In this document: piece by piece, positions 24,208 through 35,699 of the stretch
Layout of the letters: each line of letters begins with the position of its first letter
Numbering within the stretch: position 1 is the stretch's first letter
DNA from: Canna indica
Taxonomy: Eukaryota > Streptophyta > Magnoliopsida > Zingiberales > Cannaceae
NCBI GenBank assembly: GCA_034359265.1
Contig: CP136891.1
Coordinates: 62,410,001 to 62,474,000, forward strand
Direction of reading: 5' to 3'
DNA: 64,000 nucleotides
Position numbers and translations under genes: made by a program
Notes under the pieces: generated by a model
Databases searched by the model: none
What the model saw: the letters and a program-made list of their open reading frames with translations, nothing else
What the model was told of the DNA's origin: nothing

Positions 24208-24677
24208 TGGTAACCTTTGTGTTTGGGGCATAAGTCCACTAGTATAGCTTGATTTACTAGAATTAGTGATTATTGTCCTTTATAGTTTGAGCTGGAAGAG
24301 TGCTCTCGGAAGGAAGATAGAGACTTCTGGTTGTGGAAGTGCCTTTGGTGTGAGAGCGTAACTCTTCGGGTAAAAGGTCCTCATTGTAAGAAAATATTCA
24401 CAATCTAGTAAAATTAAGTTTGAAAATCCTATGCGGGGGTGTTTATGTAGTGGGGTAGGCATTGGGGCCGAACCACTATAAATCTCTTTGTTTGCCTTGC
24501 CATTATACTTGTGTGGTTACTTATATTTAATTGATTCATTTATCGCTTTCGCACTTGTTGAACTAGTTGAATTGAGAATTAACCTAAGTAATAAAAAATT
24601 GATTAAAATTAGATTTAGGTTAAATTTTTAGCGAATAGACTATTCACCCCACTCTAGTGTAGGTCATTCGATTTAGA
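24208..24677 (+). repeat. Truncated Sirevirus-like LTR, 3' part
   Basis: The sequence matches the 3' half of the LTR at 30536-31358 (AATTAGTGATTATTGTCC, GGAAGAGTGCTC, TTCGGGTAAAAGGTCCTCATTG, CCGAACCACTATAAAT). It ends at ATTCGATTTA just before the gypsy integrase sequence. Confidence 0.65.
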
Positions 24678-25262
24678 AAGAGCACCCGCAGACAAATGGC
24701 CTGGCTGAAGCAGCCAATAAGGTCATCTTGGCAGGACTCAAAAAGAAACTTGACCAGGTCAAGGGGCACTAAGTTGAAGAATTACCCGAGGTGCTTTGGA
24801 GCTATAACACAACCACACAATCTTCTACCCTCGTAACTCCCTACAGGCTCATGTATGGAGCAGAGGCCATGATCCCAGTCGAGATCGCAGAACCCAACCT
24901 CCGCAGAACTACCTTCGAGGAGCAGAATAATAAAAAACCCACCAAGCCGAACTCGACCTCACCGAGGAAGAGTGAGAACTCGCCAGAATCAGAGAGGAGT
25001 CTATGAAGCTCAGAATAGCTCGCTAATATGACAAGCATGTCAAGACGAGGAGCTTCGCAAAAGGAGACATGGTCCTCTGAAAAATCGAACCTCAAAGGAA
25101 GTCAACCAAAGAAGGAAAGCTTGCCCCGAACTGGAAAGACCCCTATAGGATCATAGAGGTCCTTGAAAAAGGCGCCTACATAATCATTGAACTCTCCGAA
25201 CGAGAACTCTCACGATCATGGAATGCGACCTCTCTGTAGGCATACTACAGCTAAGCTTTCCC
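24678..25262 (+). pseudogene. Gypsy integrase C-terminal part
   Basis: The sequence resumes with HPQTNGLAEAANKVILAGL near 24687, then LWSYNTTTQSSTLVTPYRLMYGAEAMIPVEI, the canonical end of a gypsy integrase core, and a C-terminal region (KGDMVL, LAPNWKDPYRI). The integrase N-terminus and most catalytic residues are absent: the LTR insertions coincide with a deletion between RNase H and this point. It is non-functional. Confidence 0.8.
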
Positions 25263-25435
25263 CTTTAAACTATAACTGATTGGTGTACCCTTTTTCCTTA
25301 ATGGTGGTTTTCTCCCACTTGGTTTTTCTCTTTGAAAGGTTTTAACGAGGCACCACCATGCATAGGTCGAGCCCAACTCTCAGTGGGGCACGATGTATTG
25401 TTATAACAATCATCAATAACATTGCCTATCTTGGG

Positions 25436-26200
25436 CTCCCACGCCCTTAGCAACAAGGACTCGATTTTCATCAGTCTGGCTCGTCGGCCTCAGCGCCACT
25501 ACTTCTAGCCTCAGAGCCCTTGTATGACCAGGACTTAGTTTTCACCAGCCTGACTCGTTGGCCTCAATGCCACTACTTCTGGCCTCAAAGCCCTTACATG
25601 ACTAGGACTCGATTTACACCAGCTTGGCTCATTGGTCTTAGCGCCACACTCGAATTCCAACAGTGATCAGAACTCAGTTTTCACCAGTCTAGCTTGCCGG
25701 CCTTAGTGCCTATCTCGGGCTCCCATGCCTTCAGCGACCAGGACTCGATTTTCACCAGCCTAGCTCATCGGCCTCAACACCACTACTTCATGCCTTATGG
25801 ATCTTACACGACTAGGACTCAATTTTCACCTGCTTGGTTCATCGGCCTCAGCGCCACACTCGAATTCCAACAGTGACCAAAACTCAATTTTCACTAGTCT
25901 GGCTAGCCGACCTCAGTGCCTATCTCATCTCCTTTGCCCTTAATGATGGATTCTCACCAACCTCACTCGTCGACCTCAGCGCCACTACTTCCAGTTTTAG
26001 AGCCCTTACACGACCAATACTAGCTTTGCTCATCGGTCTCAGACCGCTACTTCCAGCCTCAGAGCCCTTACAAGGACCCGAAGCGCACTCCTCACGAGCT
26101 TGGTTTTCACCGAGTCTGGTCCTTGACCTTGGCGTCACAACTATCTGCCCCAGCACCCGTACTCCCAAGATTCAAACACATTCGAAGGAGGCTCAAAACT
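25436..26200 (+). repeat. Tandem array, about 73-bp unit, gypsy 3' region
   Basis: About nine degenerate copies of GGACTCGATTTTCACCAGCC...GGCCTCAGCGCCACTACTTC are spaced at about 70-75 bp, for example near 25457, 25530, 25605, 25670, 25740 and 25815. The array lies between the end of pol and the 3' LTR. A related array in opposite orientation is at 57530-58104. Confidence 0.8.
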
Positions 26201-26329
26201 ACCGAACTGGTAACCCCTAGGCCCAAACTTCATTTTTGGCCTATACTTGCAAACAAACTCTGAACAGATTTCGCAAGCGATGACATCGCTTGGAGCACTG
26301 GCTGAAAAGTAGTCAGACAAACTCAACAA

Positions 26330-26856
26330 AAACAACAAGAATAAAAGCGAAAAAACATCCTCTTTATTTATAAAAGCCTTGCAAAGGTGAAATTTACATT
26401 TACAACCTAGCGAAGGGCGATCTACAAAATAGGTCACAAAGACAAACATTCCGGCCAAAGCGCCATCACCAACGATGAGTAAAGCCATACAAACAAAAAG
26501 TTTCCAACTAATAGTTATGCAACCAGGATTTAGTGCCACATACAGATATGCTAGCAGATCCTCCCACAATCACAAGAGGATGGTTGTCGGAAGAATAAAT
26601 GAGAGGGCAGGAAAGGGAAGCCCCTGCAGTGCAACCCTACACTGCTCGTCAGTGCAACCCAACAATATATACATATGTCATGCCTCAGGTAAAATAAGAT
26701 TCAATTTCTATTATCTCCACCTGTAACACAAACTGACTTGATCATCGGAGTGTCCTCTGTAGGTCCTCCCCCCCTCCTATCAGAGTTGCACTTGATCAGG
26801 AGACTCACTGGACTAGATCGCTCCGACCTTCAGGCAGGAACACCAACGGATTTAGT
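26330..26856 (+). repeat. Probable 3' end and LTR of the gypsy element
   Basis: The segment contains CTTTATTTATAAAAGCC and AATTTACATTTACAACCTAG, matched in reverse at 57255-57330 in another element of the same family. It ends with a segment resembling the LTR end at 16360-16498. The borders are approximate. Confidence 0.4.
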
Positions 26857-27294
26857 CCATTGGTGATACCCTATTTTTTGTAGTGATTTATATTTTTTTT
26901 TATCAACCAAACACTTTTTCTAGAAAATTGAAAACTAGAAACCAAAATTAGATTTTTGAAACCATATTTTTATTTTCACTGAAATCAAATTAAAAATAAC
27001 TTTCACTAACCAAACAACACCTTAGGGTTTGGGACGATTGAATAGTGAAAGCGAAAGAAAATGATTCAGGGGAGGAATGAAAAGTGGGTTTTTTGACGAC
27101 AATGTGACGACAGATGATACTCACAAAATACTAACGCAAAGTCGTCGCCTTGTCCTAGAATCAATACTTTATGATGGCTAAATTTGTTGTCGAAATATTG
27201 TCGCTTCTTTGCGACGACATTTAGTTATCATTGTAGTACCATCACATTTGCAACACAAAATTACTATCGTAAATCACTAAATTTTTAGTAGTGA
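26857..27294. repeat. Debris with two orphan CACTA-like right ends
   Basis: TATTTTTTGTAGTG ends near 26885 and AAATTTTTAGTAGTG ends at 27294, both resembling the TAGTAGTG terminus of CACTA elements. Positions 27100-27225 hold CGACGAC/GTCGTCG repeats in both orientations, which look like a subterminal region. No matching left ends were found. Confidence 0.35.
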
Positions 27295-27353
27295 AATTAA
27301 GCTTTAGAAAATATAATATAATGATTTTTTACATTATATCCCTTTGGTTACAA

Positions 27354-27915
27354 TGAAAATTACTAAAGGGGGCGTTCGGTTGCCCGCAAGTGCAAATGCT
27401 GCAAAATTTATTTGCATGCAAAAGCAAATGCTCGCAAATAGATTTTGCAGCCTACGGTTTGGTTGCCTGCAAGTAGAGTTGCAACTTCTATTTGCAAGCT
27501 TTTGGTTGGACGTAAATGGAAGTTGCAATTACACTTGCATCTTACGATTTTTTTTGAGCTGGATCGGGCACGAATTTTTTTGAGTCGAATCGAGTCGGGC
27601 AAACCCGAGCATGAATTTTTTTGGGCCGGGTCGAGTATGAATTTTTTTGGATCGGGCTGAGCTGGGTTGGGCCGTGCACTAATTTTTTTGGGTCAGGACG
27701 GGCACAATTTTTTTTGGGTCAGGCCGAGTCGAGCCGGGTCGTGCACGAATTTTTTTGAGCTGGGCACAAAATTTATTAGTTCAGGTCGGGCACGATTTTT
27801 TTTGGGTCAGGGCGGCCGAGCCGGGACGGGCCAGGCCGTCCACGAATTTTCCCGGGCCGGGCATGAATCTTTCGGGTCTGGCCGAAAACTTAGGCCCGAC
27901 ACGATTTATCAGACC
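27354..27915. repeat. Degenerate GC/T-alternating minisatellite
   Basis: Repeated units of the form GGGTCGGGC(A)CGAATTTTTTTG occur about every 40 bp from 27550 to 27870, preceded by internally repeated TTGCAAAT/GCAAGTG blocks at 27375-27540. The reading frames across it have low complexity and are not genes. It is probably the interior of a small DNA transposon. Confidence 0.55.
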
Positions 27916-28221
27916 TAGTCTGATAAATTAATAATTAATAATTTTTATATAATACTAAAAATATATTTAAAAAATCTATCAAACGACGTCAAATCTAAAA
28001 TCTGACACCATCATCACGTTTAACGTGCGAAAACCTACAACTTTGATATCGTTCTCCCATCACTTTGCCTCCACCTTCAATTGCTACAGCTAGCTTTAGC
28101 TAGGGGTGTAATCTAACTGAGTTGAGTCAAATATTGGGTTGTTCAAGGTTGACTCATTTGTTCTCCACTATGTTTGAGCTTGAGTTTAGTTTTTAAACTT
28201 GTGTTCAAGCATGGCTCATAT

Positions 28222-28675
28222 CATAACGAGATATCCCGCCGCAAGCTCCCGATCCTAGATAGTGGGCACCTCAGTCACGTCCATCTTCTTGCCTCTTTCT
28301 CTCTCGACCGCGCGCGCTTCTTCACCTTCTTCTGGCAGCGAAATGAGATCGGGTGTCGTCGGGTGTCGGGCGTCAACTCGACTCGATGCGTTTTGCAGGC
28401 GATCGTTTTATGGCAGACGACAGTCGGGATCGGGATTGATGAGAGGGGGAGTCTACTGGTCTAATATTTAAATATTTGACCCAATTTTAATTAAAACAGG
28501 TCGGGTCGGGTTAAACAAGGTTTTCACCTGAACCCGATCCGACCTGGAAAAGAATAGGAATTTTTCAAAAATAAGACCCAACCCGACCCGTTATACTTGA
28601 ATAACCCGACCCGAATTAAATTTCGGGTTGGTTTTTTTGAATTTTTCAGGTCGATTCGAATTTTGCTCATCTCTA
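28222..28675. mobile_element. hAT-like insertion with 8-bp target duplication
   Basis: The insertion is flanked by GCTCATAT at 28214-28221 and 28676-28683. The right terminus read inward is TAGAGATGAGCAAAATTCG, a familiar plant hAT-MITE end. The left terminus does not match it, so that end is altered or captured. The left half (28230-28450) is a GC-rich segment unlike its AT-rich host. The interior right half has CGGGTCGGGTT repeats. Confidence 0.6.
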
Positions 28676-28683
28676 GCTCATAT

Positions 28684-30028
28684 ATTTCTTTTGGGTTGTT
28701 TGATCTTGTTTTGAACTTGACTCGTTAAAGTAAACAAGATTTCAGGCAAACATATAAACGAGAGCTTTCAAACGAGCATGTCGATCAACAAGCTCACAAA
28801 TGAGTTCGTGAATAAACAGATGAACGACAAATAAACAAACAAACAACCACAACATAAATAGTAGATTAGTTAATTTCTCAGCATTGATGTGTATAAAGAA
28901 ATCTTTTACTGACTAATTACTTCAGCAAATTCATATGGTACTGAACGAAATTATTTCAACCACATTGATAGGCATTGACTCATTGCTACATCTTTTCAAT
29001 TATCAGTATTAAGACTGATCAGACAAATGTGTTTCTTGGCCTTAAAAGTTGGGAGTACCTTTCGTGCCCTAGAAAGTGACATCCTGATCCATCCTGTCAA
29101 TATTGAAGTTACCCTTTCCTTGTCCCATTAAGTTCTAAAGCTAATTTTAAGGCTGCAATTTGACCCTAAACTTAGAGATTCACTTCTCTACTTAAGTGGA
29201 CTGTATTCATGTATTGGCTCTGCAAATAATCTTAAAACCAAGAAAAAAAATCTTCGAAATCATTTCATGCTTGAACTAATGAATTTCGTTCGGTACCACA
29301 GAATAATGTAAATATAATATCACTTGCAAATAAGATAAAAGAAATCAACTATAAAACACATCAATGCTAAGAACTTTTTTATAAAAAAAATGTATAGAAA
29401 AACCAGCATTACTTGAAAGTTGAGAAAGGAGATGTAGCTGCTGATATAATATATATAATAGAAAAAGACATCTTCAAATTACTACATTGAACTTAAGTTA
29501 TTCCATAAAAGCAATTTGCACTAACAAAAAGAGAAGCACCTAATCCAATACTTTTAGAGCACTACTTTAGAGAGGCCTACAAAAAGATTTATCATATGAG
29601 TAATAATTATAAGTTGAAGGATATTAATCTCAAAAGAAAAAACCCCAGCTTAGTATATTTAAAAGATAACATGATTGATTTAGTACTGAAAAAAAAATTA
29701 ATTCCTAAATTCTATGACGAATATGTTTAAGACAAATTGATAAAATATGCCATAAATTCAAAAACATCACAGCATTCAAAAACCAGCAAAACCGGATGGA
29801 TTAATTATTTGGTTTAGTCTCCTCCTTTTAAATGACACAAAAAAAGTAATTTTACATTATAAATTTTAAATTTTATAATAACATAAACATTAAAAAGAAA
29901 ATAAAGTAACATCAAATAAAATATTTAAATTACAAAACTTACTCTTTTCTTCTTATAAATTACAAAAAAAAAATTATACCAATTGCTTCCATAAAGTAAG
30001 ATTTGAACAATATCCGTTCATAATGATG

Positions 30029-30066
<38 letters not shown>

Positions 30067-30530
30067 CTATACCGCCGACACTAAAAGCTAACTCAAAAGT
30101 CACAATACTAATAGGAAATTGATAAGACATTAAATATCATCTTTTATAAAATTTATATTAGAAATTGTTTACCTTCCACCATTCTAATGCATTGAACAAT
30201 TTGGATCTTCTGAGTAGATTTAAACGAGTGAATTACCTAAACCAAAATTTTAGTATTGGTTTTTACCAAAGGCATCGACTTCCTCTTGTCTTCCGAACCC
30301 TATGTATGTGTTGAAGTCCGACTTTGATCAGGTTTTGAGAAGTGTGCATGTATTGCATTATGCCCTTATTACGTCACCGAGATAGGTGAGATAAGTGTAT
30401 CTTGATTGTGTTGTTTTGCGACTTCTCGATTCTACATCCAATGTGGTGGTTGCGTAGAGGTGGAGTACCTCTTTTCATGTGGCAGCCTCTAGTTGTTATT
30501 TGCCTTTTCTAGCATCAAATTTCAGATGGA
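28684..30530. other. AT-rich region with an inverted repeat and (AT)n
   Basis: An inverted repeat pairs about 28882-28962 with 29278-29372 (shared GCATTGATGTGT and GGTACTGAACGAAAT). A (TA)n microsatellite lies at 30031-30063. From about 30290 there is degraded sequence related to 56500-56600, which belongs to the end of a minus-oriented gypsy element. No gene was identified. Confidence 0.5.
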
Positions 30531-30535
30531 AAAGT

Positions 30536-31358
30536 TGTTGGCCTAAGATGTTCAACTTTGATCTTAATCTCGATTTTGATAATAACAAACATAGAACTAA
30601 TATTTGAATAAGAAATATTTTAAGGTTCCATCTCGGTTTGCACGACGTCCACAAACGAAAAAATCGAAGAAATCAAAGAAATCGAAAGGACGCTCGTCGA
30701 TGCTCGGAAATTCATCAGAAGATAGAGTTTAGATTTAAGGAGTCTATAATACTTGTAAAATCCTCTTTACGATGCAAAAGAAACCACAAAAATTAGAAAC
30801 CGACACCCAAAGCCTCGAAAGGCTGAAAATGGCTAAAATTTACAATTTCGGCCGATCGACCGAATCTCAGTAGCAGCCTTGGATTAGCCCAGGATTGACT
30901 GGTGGTTGATGGTTGCCTTGGTGCTTGAAGCTTAAATCCACCAGTGTAAACTTAACTTGCTAGGATTAGTGATTGTTGTACCTTTGGGTTGAGGTGGAAG
31001 AGTGCTCGCGGTAGGAATGCAAAGACTTTCGGGTGTGAAAGTGTCTTCGGTGTGAGAGTGAAGACTCTTCGGATAAAAGGTCCTCATTGTAAGGGAAACA
31101 ATATAATCTAGTTTAAGTTTGTAAATCATAAGCGGGATGCTTGGATAGTGGAATAGACATTGGGGCCGAACCACTATAAATTCATGTGTTAGCATTATTT
31201 CTATTTGTGCTTACTTATTTGTCACATTCACTTGCTTTCGCATTTAGTCTTTGATTTGAACATTACCTAAGTAATCAAAAAAATGATTAAAATCGAGTTA
31301 GGTTAAGTTTTTAGCGAACACACTATTCACCCCCTTAGTGTAGGCAATTCGACTTACA
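30536..31358 (+). mobile_element. Solo LTR, Sirevirus-like, short form
   Basis: The segment starts TGTTGGCCTAAGATG and ends TTCGACTTACA. Flanking sequences are AAAGT (30531-30535) and AGAGT (31359-31363), one mismatch. At 823 bp it lacks the palindrome-rich middle of the longer relatives. It has no internal domain. Confidence 0.75.
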
Positions 31359-31702
31359 AGAGTAATCATGATACATAGAGTTATCCATTCGTGTCTCGAG
31401 GCTATTTAGGCATCAGCCGGTAGTGTGACGATCGACTGGGATTTATTATATTGCCACAACACGATTGTCAGTCATCCAATGAGGAGGTTACTACATCCTG
31501 GACTTTAAAGTTGTCTACTCTCCTTCATTTCAAGCTTTCTTGCGTCCCACGTTCTTGTCTGCTCCATGCTCGTGCTTTCAAGGTTTTTGTTGGTGACGTC
31601 GCTGCTCCACTCACTACCTTAACCATTGTCATCTTCTTTCGATAAGTTATCCTGACTCCATCTTTGGCTTATGTATCGTCGAGGTCGCCCTTAGTTGATA
31701 GG

Positions 31703-33000
31703 CTATGTTGGCTTAAGGGTTCCCCTTAAACTTCGATCTTCATTTTGATGATAACAAACAAGTATTTAATCTATGTGTGAAATTTTGAGTTCATGTTGAG
31801 GTTGCGATAAGCATGCGAACTTCGTTCTAAAAAATGAAGGAAAAAAATTGTTAAAGAAAAGGCTCGGGTATAGATTGAGTAGATATCCTGTAATATACCC
31901 CTAGGACCTTATCCCAAGTCTAATTGTAAAGTTATTCAAGTTAAGACTTGGTAACTAAACCTATGAAAAAACATGTAATAGAGATAAAGAAAAAATCAGC
32001 CTCAGTTTGAGTTCGGTCGACCGATCGGTTGACCGAACAAGGCAGAAAATTGGCAGTAGCCAATTTGTTCGACCGGTCGGTCGACCGAAGATAGGTAAAA
32101 AAATGGCAAAAGGCTACTTCGATCGACCGAGCGGTCGATCGGACAACAGAGAAGCAAAATCGTGACTCTAGCGGTCGACCCTTCAGTCGTCTGAACAGAG
32201 CGATTAAAGCACAGATTGCCAGCGGTCGCTGGGCGGTCGATCGGTTGGTCGACCGACGATCTACCGATAAGCGACCGAACGACGTCCAACGGGCGAAAAA
32301 ACACCCGTTGAAGAGCTGTTCGGTTGAGGGGTTACAAATACCCCTCACCTAACTCCTTTTACACTTCTTAGAGACTTAATTGAGCATACAAATGAGAGTT
32401 TTGGGTCTTCTAAAGATCGATTAAGAGCGCTCGGTTCTTCTGTCGACAATTTCTTCAAGCGCACATTCTTCCTCAACTCGGGCTTTGATTCGAGCTCTAC
32501 GACTTGGCGAGTTGGAGGCTTGGGAAAAGAGCACCAGTTCTTGGTTTTTAATTCTTAGCTCTTTTTATTATATTTTAAGAGTTGTTTAAACTTGTTTTCA
32601 GTTGTAATAGCTTGCTAGGTGTGCTAGAGTAAACACTTAGGGGTAGACTTTATAGAATTGTGTTTTGCCTAGGTGAATAAGTTTGAGAAGTTCTCAAAGA
32701 GGTGAGAATCGTGTCCTCAATTGTATTCAAAGGGAAACACAAGTTCTATAAAGTAGTTTGTTAGAAATCCTTGATGTTGAGCCAAGATAGTGGAGTAGGC
32801 GGTTGGCCGAACCACTATATTTCCTCGCGTTAGCATTGTCTTGATTGTTTGCTTATTGTTGTGTTTGATATTTGATAACAAACATTATTAAGTTGCATTT
32901 GAATTTGGTTGAAATTAAAATTGAGCAAAAGAATATTGACTAAATAGAAAAAAAGGATACACACTATTCAACCCCCTCTTCTAGTGTGGGTTTTCACTCA
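31703..33000 (+). mobile_element. Solo LTR, same family as 58105-59792
   Basis: From TGTTGGCTTAAGGGTT at 31706 the sequence follows the copia LTR at 58105-59792 in reverse orientation. It ends near CTTCTAGTGTGGG...CACTCA. Direct repeats ATAGG flank it (31698-31702 and 33001-33005), giving three extra bases at the 5' side. Palindromic GGTCGACCG clusters occupy 32010-32280. Confidence 0.75.
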
Positions 33001-33005
33001 ATAGG

Positions 33006-34068
33006 TTGTACTAACTTGACCCCCAGTGCATTAGGGTTTCTAGTATTTGCCGGGTTGATGAGGAACAAGGGTGATAGTGTTGAATTGATAGTAGATACGC
33101 CAGATGAGGCCTTCGACCCATACTCGTGGCTCCATAATGAGATAAGATAGCAGAGCTCGGTGAAGACCAGCTCCAGCAACATCGATGCCTTTCGCAGAGG
33201 CGTATTAGTTTTTCCTTTCGATGATAAGGAAGCCTTTGAATGTCTCCCTTGTTTTTCAAAAGATAGGGTTTAGCTCTATAGAAGAGATCCCGAATTCATT
33301 TTCATGTACCAGACGATATTCGAAGATCTCAGCGTCCAATTGCCTTTTAATGCTTTTAAGCGTGAGGTGCTGATCCAGACAAATGTTGGTCTAACGCAGC
33401 TACATTCGAACAGCTGGGCGTTTGTTTGTTGCTTCGAGATTCTGATGGAGTTCCTCAGAGTTGAGCCAAGTCTTAAGGTGTTATTTTCCTTCTTCCAAGT
33501 AAAGGGGACCTAGAAGGGCCTATGGGTATCCTTCGTTAGCACCCTGGGGAACAGTTGGCACCTTAGGTAAGAAACTATTTGCCATGTTCAAAAGTTTTTA
33601 CAAGAACTTCAAGAGGTATTTCCTCAAAGTGAGGCGGGGGCCAGATATTTGGCAATTCTTTCTAGATAGGGCGTCGAACACGGAGAAGTTTCTGCTATTA
33701 TGGAGGCAGAGTCTAATCACCATCTTGGCCTTAGAGGAGGGTATCTTGCTCGAGGATAGGCTGGTGATTAAGTATTTGGGCTAGTGTGGTTCCTATGTTC
33801 CCTTTTCCTGTAGGGAGTTACTGAAATGGGATCTGCACGAGTCCCTGGTCGCAAAGTATATAAGTATGTTTTGGAAATCGTAGGGTGTTGTTACCTTAGA
33901 GGAGCTGAAAGGGAAGACCCATGCAGTTAGTAAAGGTAAAAGGCCATTGGCCGATGTCTCTCCTCGCCAGCTTTTGTTGGAGCTGGTGAAGGTTTTGAGG
34001 TCTCAAGCCCAGGGATTGGGCAGAATGCTAGTTCCCTCGTGTTCCCCTTCTTCTTTCCCCTCCCCTTT
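33006..34068 (+). pseudogene. Transposase_28-type reading frame, N-terminal part
   Basis: Decayed plus-strand coding sequence reads DAFRRGVLVFPFDD, then LQLPFNAFKREVL-like sequence (33330-33360), TQLHSNSWAFVCCFEILMEFLRV and LKVLFSFFQVKGT (33304-33513), then FKSFYKNFKRYFLKVRRGPD (33584-33660). This is the plant putative gypsy-type transposon domain (Transposase_28), an extra reading frame carried by Tat-related elements. It is antisense to the gag at 45100-46640, which probably belongs to the same element. It is interrupted by the insertion at 34069 and continues at 40738 and 42664. Confidence 0.7.
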
Positions 34069-35469
34069 TGTTGGGTAAAACGGTCACACTAGAGGGGGGT
34101 GAATAGTGTGTTAACTAAATCTATTTGCCTAATTCCGTTTTTAATTATTTCTTACAACTTAGGCAATTTATAATTCAACGACTAAATGCGGAAATGAGTA
34201 ATGAAGATAAACAATGAATACACAAAGAAAACAATTCTAACACAGTTGTTTATAATGGTTCGGCCACAATGCCTACTCCACTACCTAAGCACCCCGCTTA
34301 GAATTTCCAAACTAGTTTTACTATATTATCTTGTTTCCTTTACAACGAGGATGTTTTCACCGGAGAGTCTCCGCTCTCACACCGAAGACACTTCCACACT
34401 CGGAAGTCTCCGCCTTCCTACCGAGAGCACTCTCCCACCTCAATCCTAAGGACAACAAGAACTAATCCTAGCAAACTATATTTACGCCGGTGGATTTAAA
34501 CCTTAAACACCAAGGTTACCACCCAATTTCAAGACCTAACAACCTAGGTCTTCAGAAGCTCAAATACAATGAAATAAATCACAAAAATACACAAATGATG
34601 GAGCAAATAAATAATACAACAAATACTTAGCTCCAAACATGAGTCCTAGTTCCTCTTGATGCCTCAATGATGAATCATTCAAAGCTTGAAGGCAAGATCA
34701 AGGATGTATCATGGAAACTAGGGTTATCAAAGGGATGACTCAAGAAATGCTTTGAGAATGATCAAGAATGGCTCAATGGAAGCTTAGATGAAGGGTGAAA
34801 GGCTTGCTAAGGCTTCTATTTATAATCCTTGAGGAGATGGGATGAAACAGACGGCTCAACGGGCGGAAAACTATCCATTTTCGTTGTCCGGTCGATGGCC
34901 GGTCGACCGATCGATCGTCGGTCGACCGGTCAATCGACCGAAAGCAAACTACTACTTTTTGGCACACTTCGGTCGACCGAATTGGCTACTGCCAATTTTT
35001 GGCACCATTCGGTCGACCGATCGGTCGATCGAAGTAGCCACTGCCAATTTTTAGCATTGTTCGATCGACTGATCGGTCGATCGAATTGGCTACTGCCAAT
35101 TTTTGACTACATTCGATCGATCGAACCTAGGTTGAACTTGATTTTTCAGCCTTCTTCTTGCGCGCTTCGTTTCTGGGTTCCGGCCTTCAACGTGCGTCAT
35201 CTTGGAGGGCTTTCCATGTGTTATTTAGACTCGTCCAAGACGTCTTTGGTACACACGTTGAACTTCGAGAGATTTCCACGACGAACCTGAACACGCCGAT
35301 CAATATCCTTCCGATTTTCCGATTTTCCAATTTCTCTGATATTTCCGATCGAGGACATAGAGCACTAACCGATATGGAACCTGAAAATATTTCTCAATGA
35401 AATATTAGTTCTATGTTTGTTATCATCAAAACTGAGATTAAGACCAAGGTAGAAAACCTTAGGCCAACA
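34069..35469 (-). repeat. 3' LTR of the gag-only element
   Basis: This 1401-bp LTR, in element orientation, runs from TGTTGGCCTAAGG at 35469 to ACCCAACA at 34069. Palindromic GGTCGACCGA/CGATCGATCG clusters fill 34890-35130. The LTR is highly similar to 39389-40737 but longer in the palindrome region. Confidence 0.9.
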
Positions 35470-35690
35470 ATCTCCCCCTTTTTGATGATGACAAACATCC
35501 TTAAGAAAATATCTACAATTAAGCATAAAGGATATCACACATGGGATTTCTCCCTCTATCAACATGCATATATATATATAATAGAACTCCCCCTATCTAT
35601 ATGCATGGTTTTCATATATTTTTCTTTCCTTTTACCTATATTTTTCTCCCCCTTTTGACATCAATCAAAAAAGGGCAAAAAAAGTCAATC
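35470..35690 (-). other. Sirevirus-type polypurine tracts
   Basis: On the minus strand, CAAAAAGGGGGAGAT lies directly against the LTR start at 35469. A second CAAAAGGGGGAGAAA lies near 35650. Repeated polypurine tracts next to the 3' LTR are a known Sirevirus hallmark. Confidence 0.8.
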
Positions 35691-35699
35691 TAGTCAAAG

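Noticed and set aside
25436..26200. CRISPR-like regular spacing
   Set aside because: Repeats are contiguous and degenerate without unique spacers, and the context is a plant retrotransposon. They are ordinary tandem repeats.
31941..32348. Serine/arginine/aspartate-rich ORFs in the LTRs (also 34829-35290 and 58627-59534)
   Set aside because: They are produced by the GGTCGACCGA palindromic repeats, which keep several frames open. No protein family.
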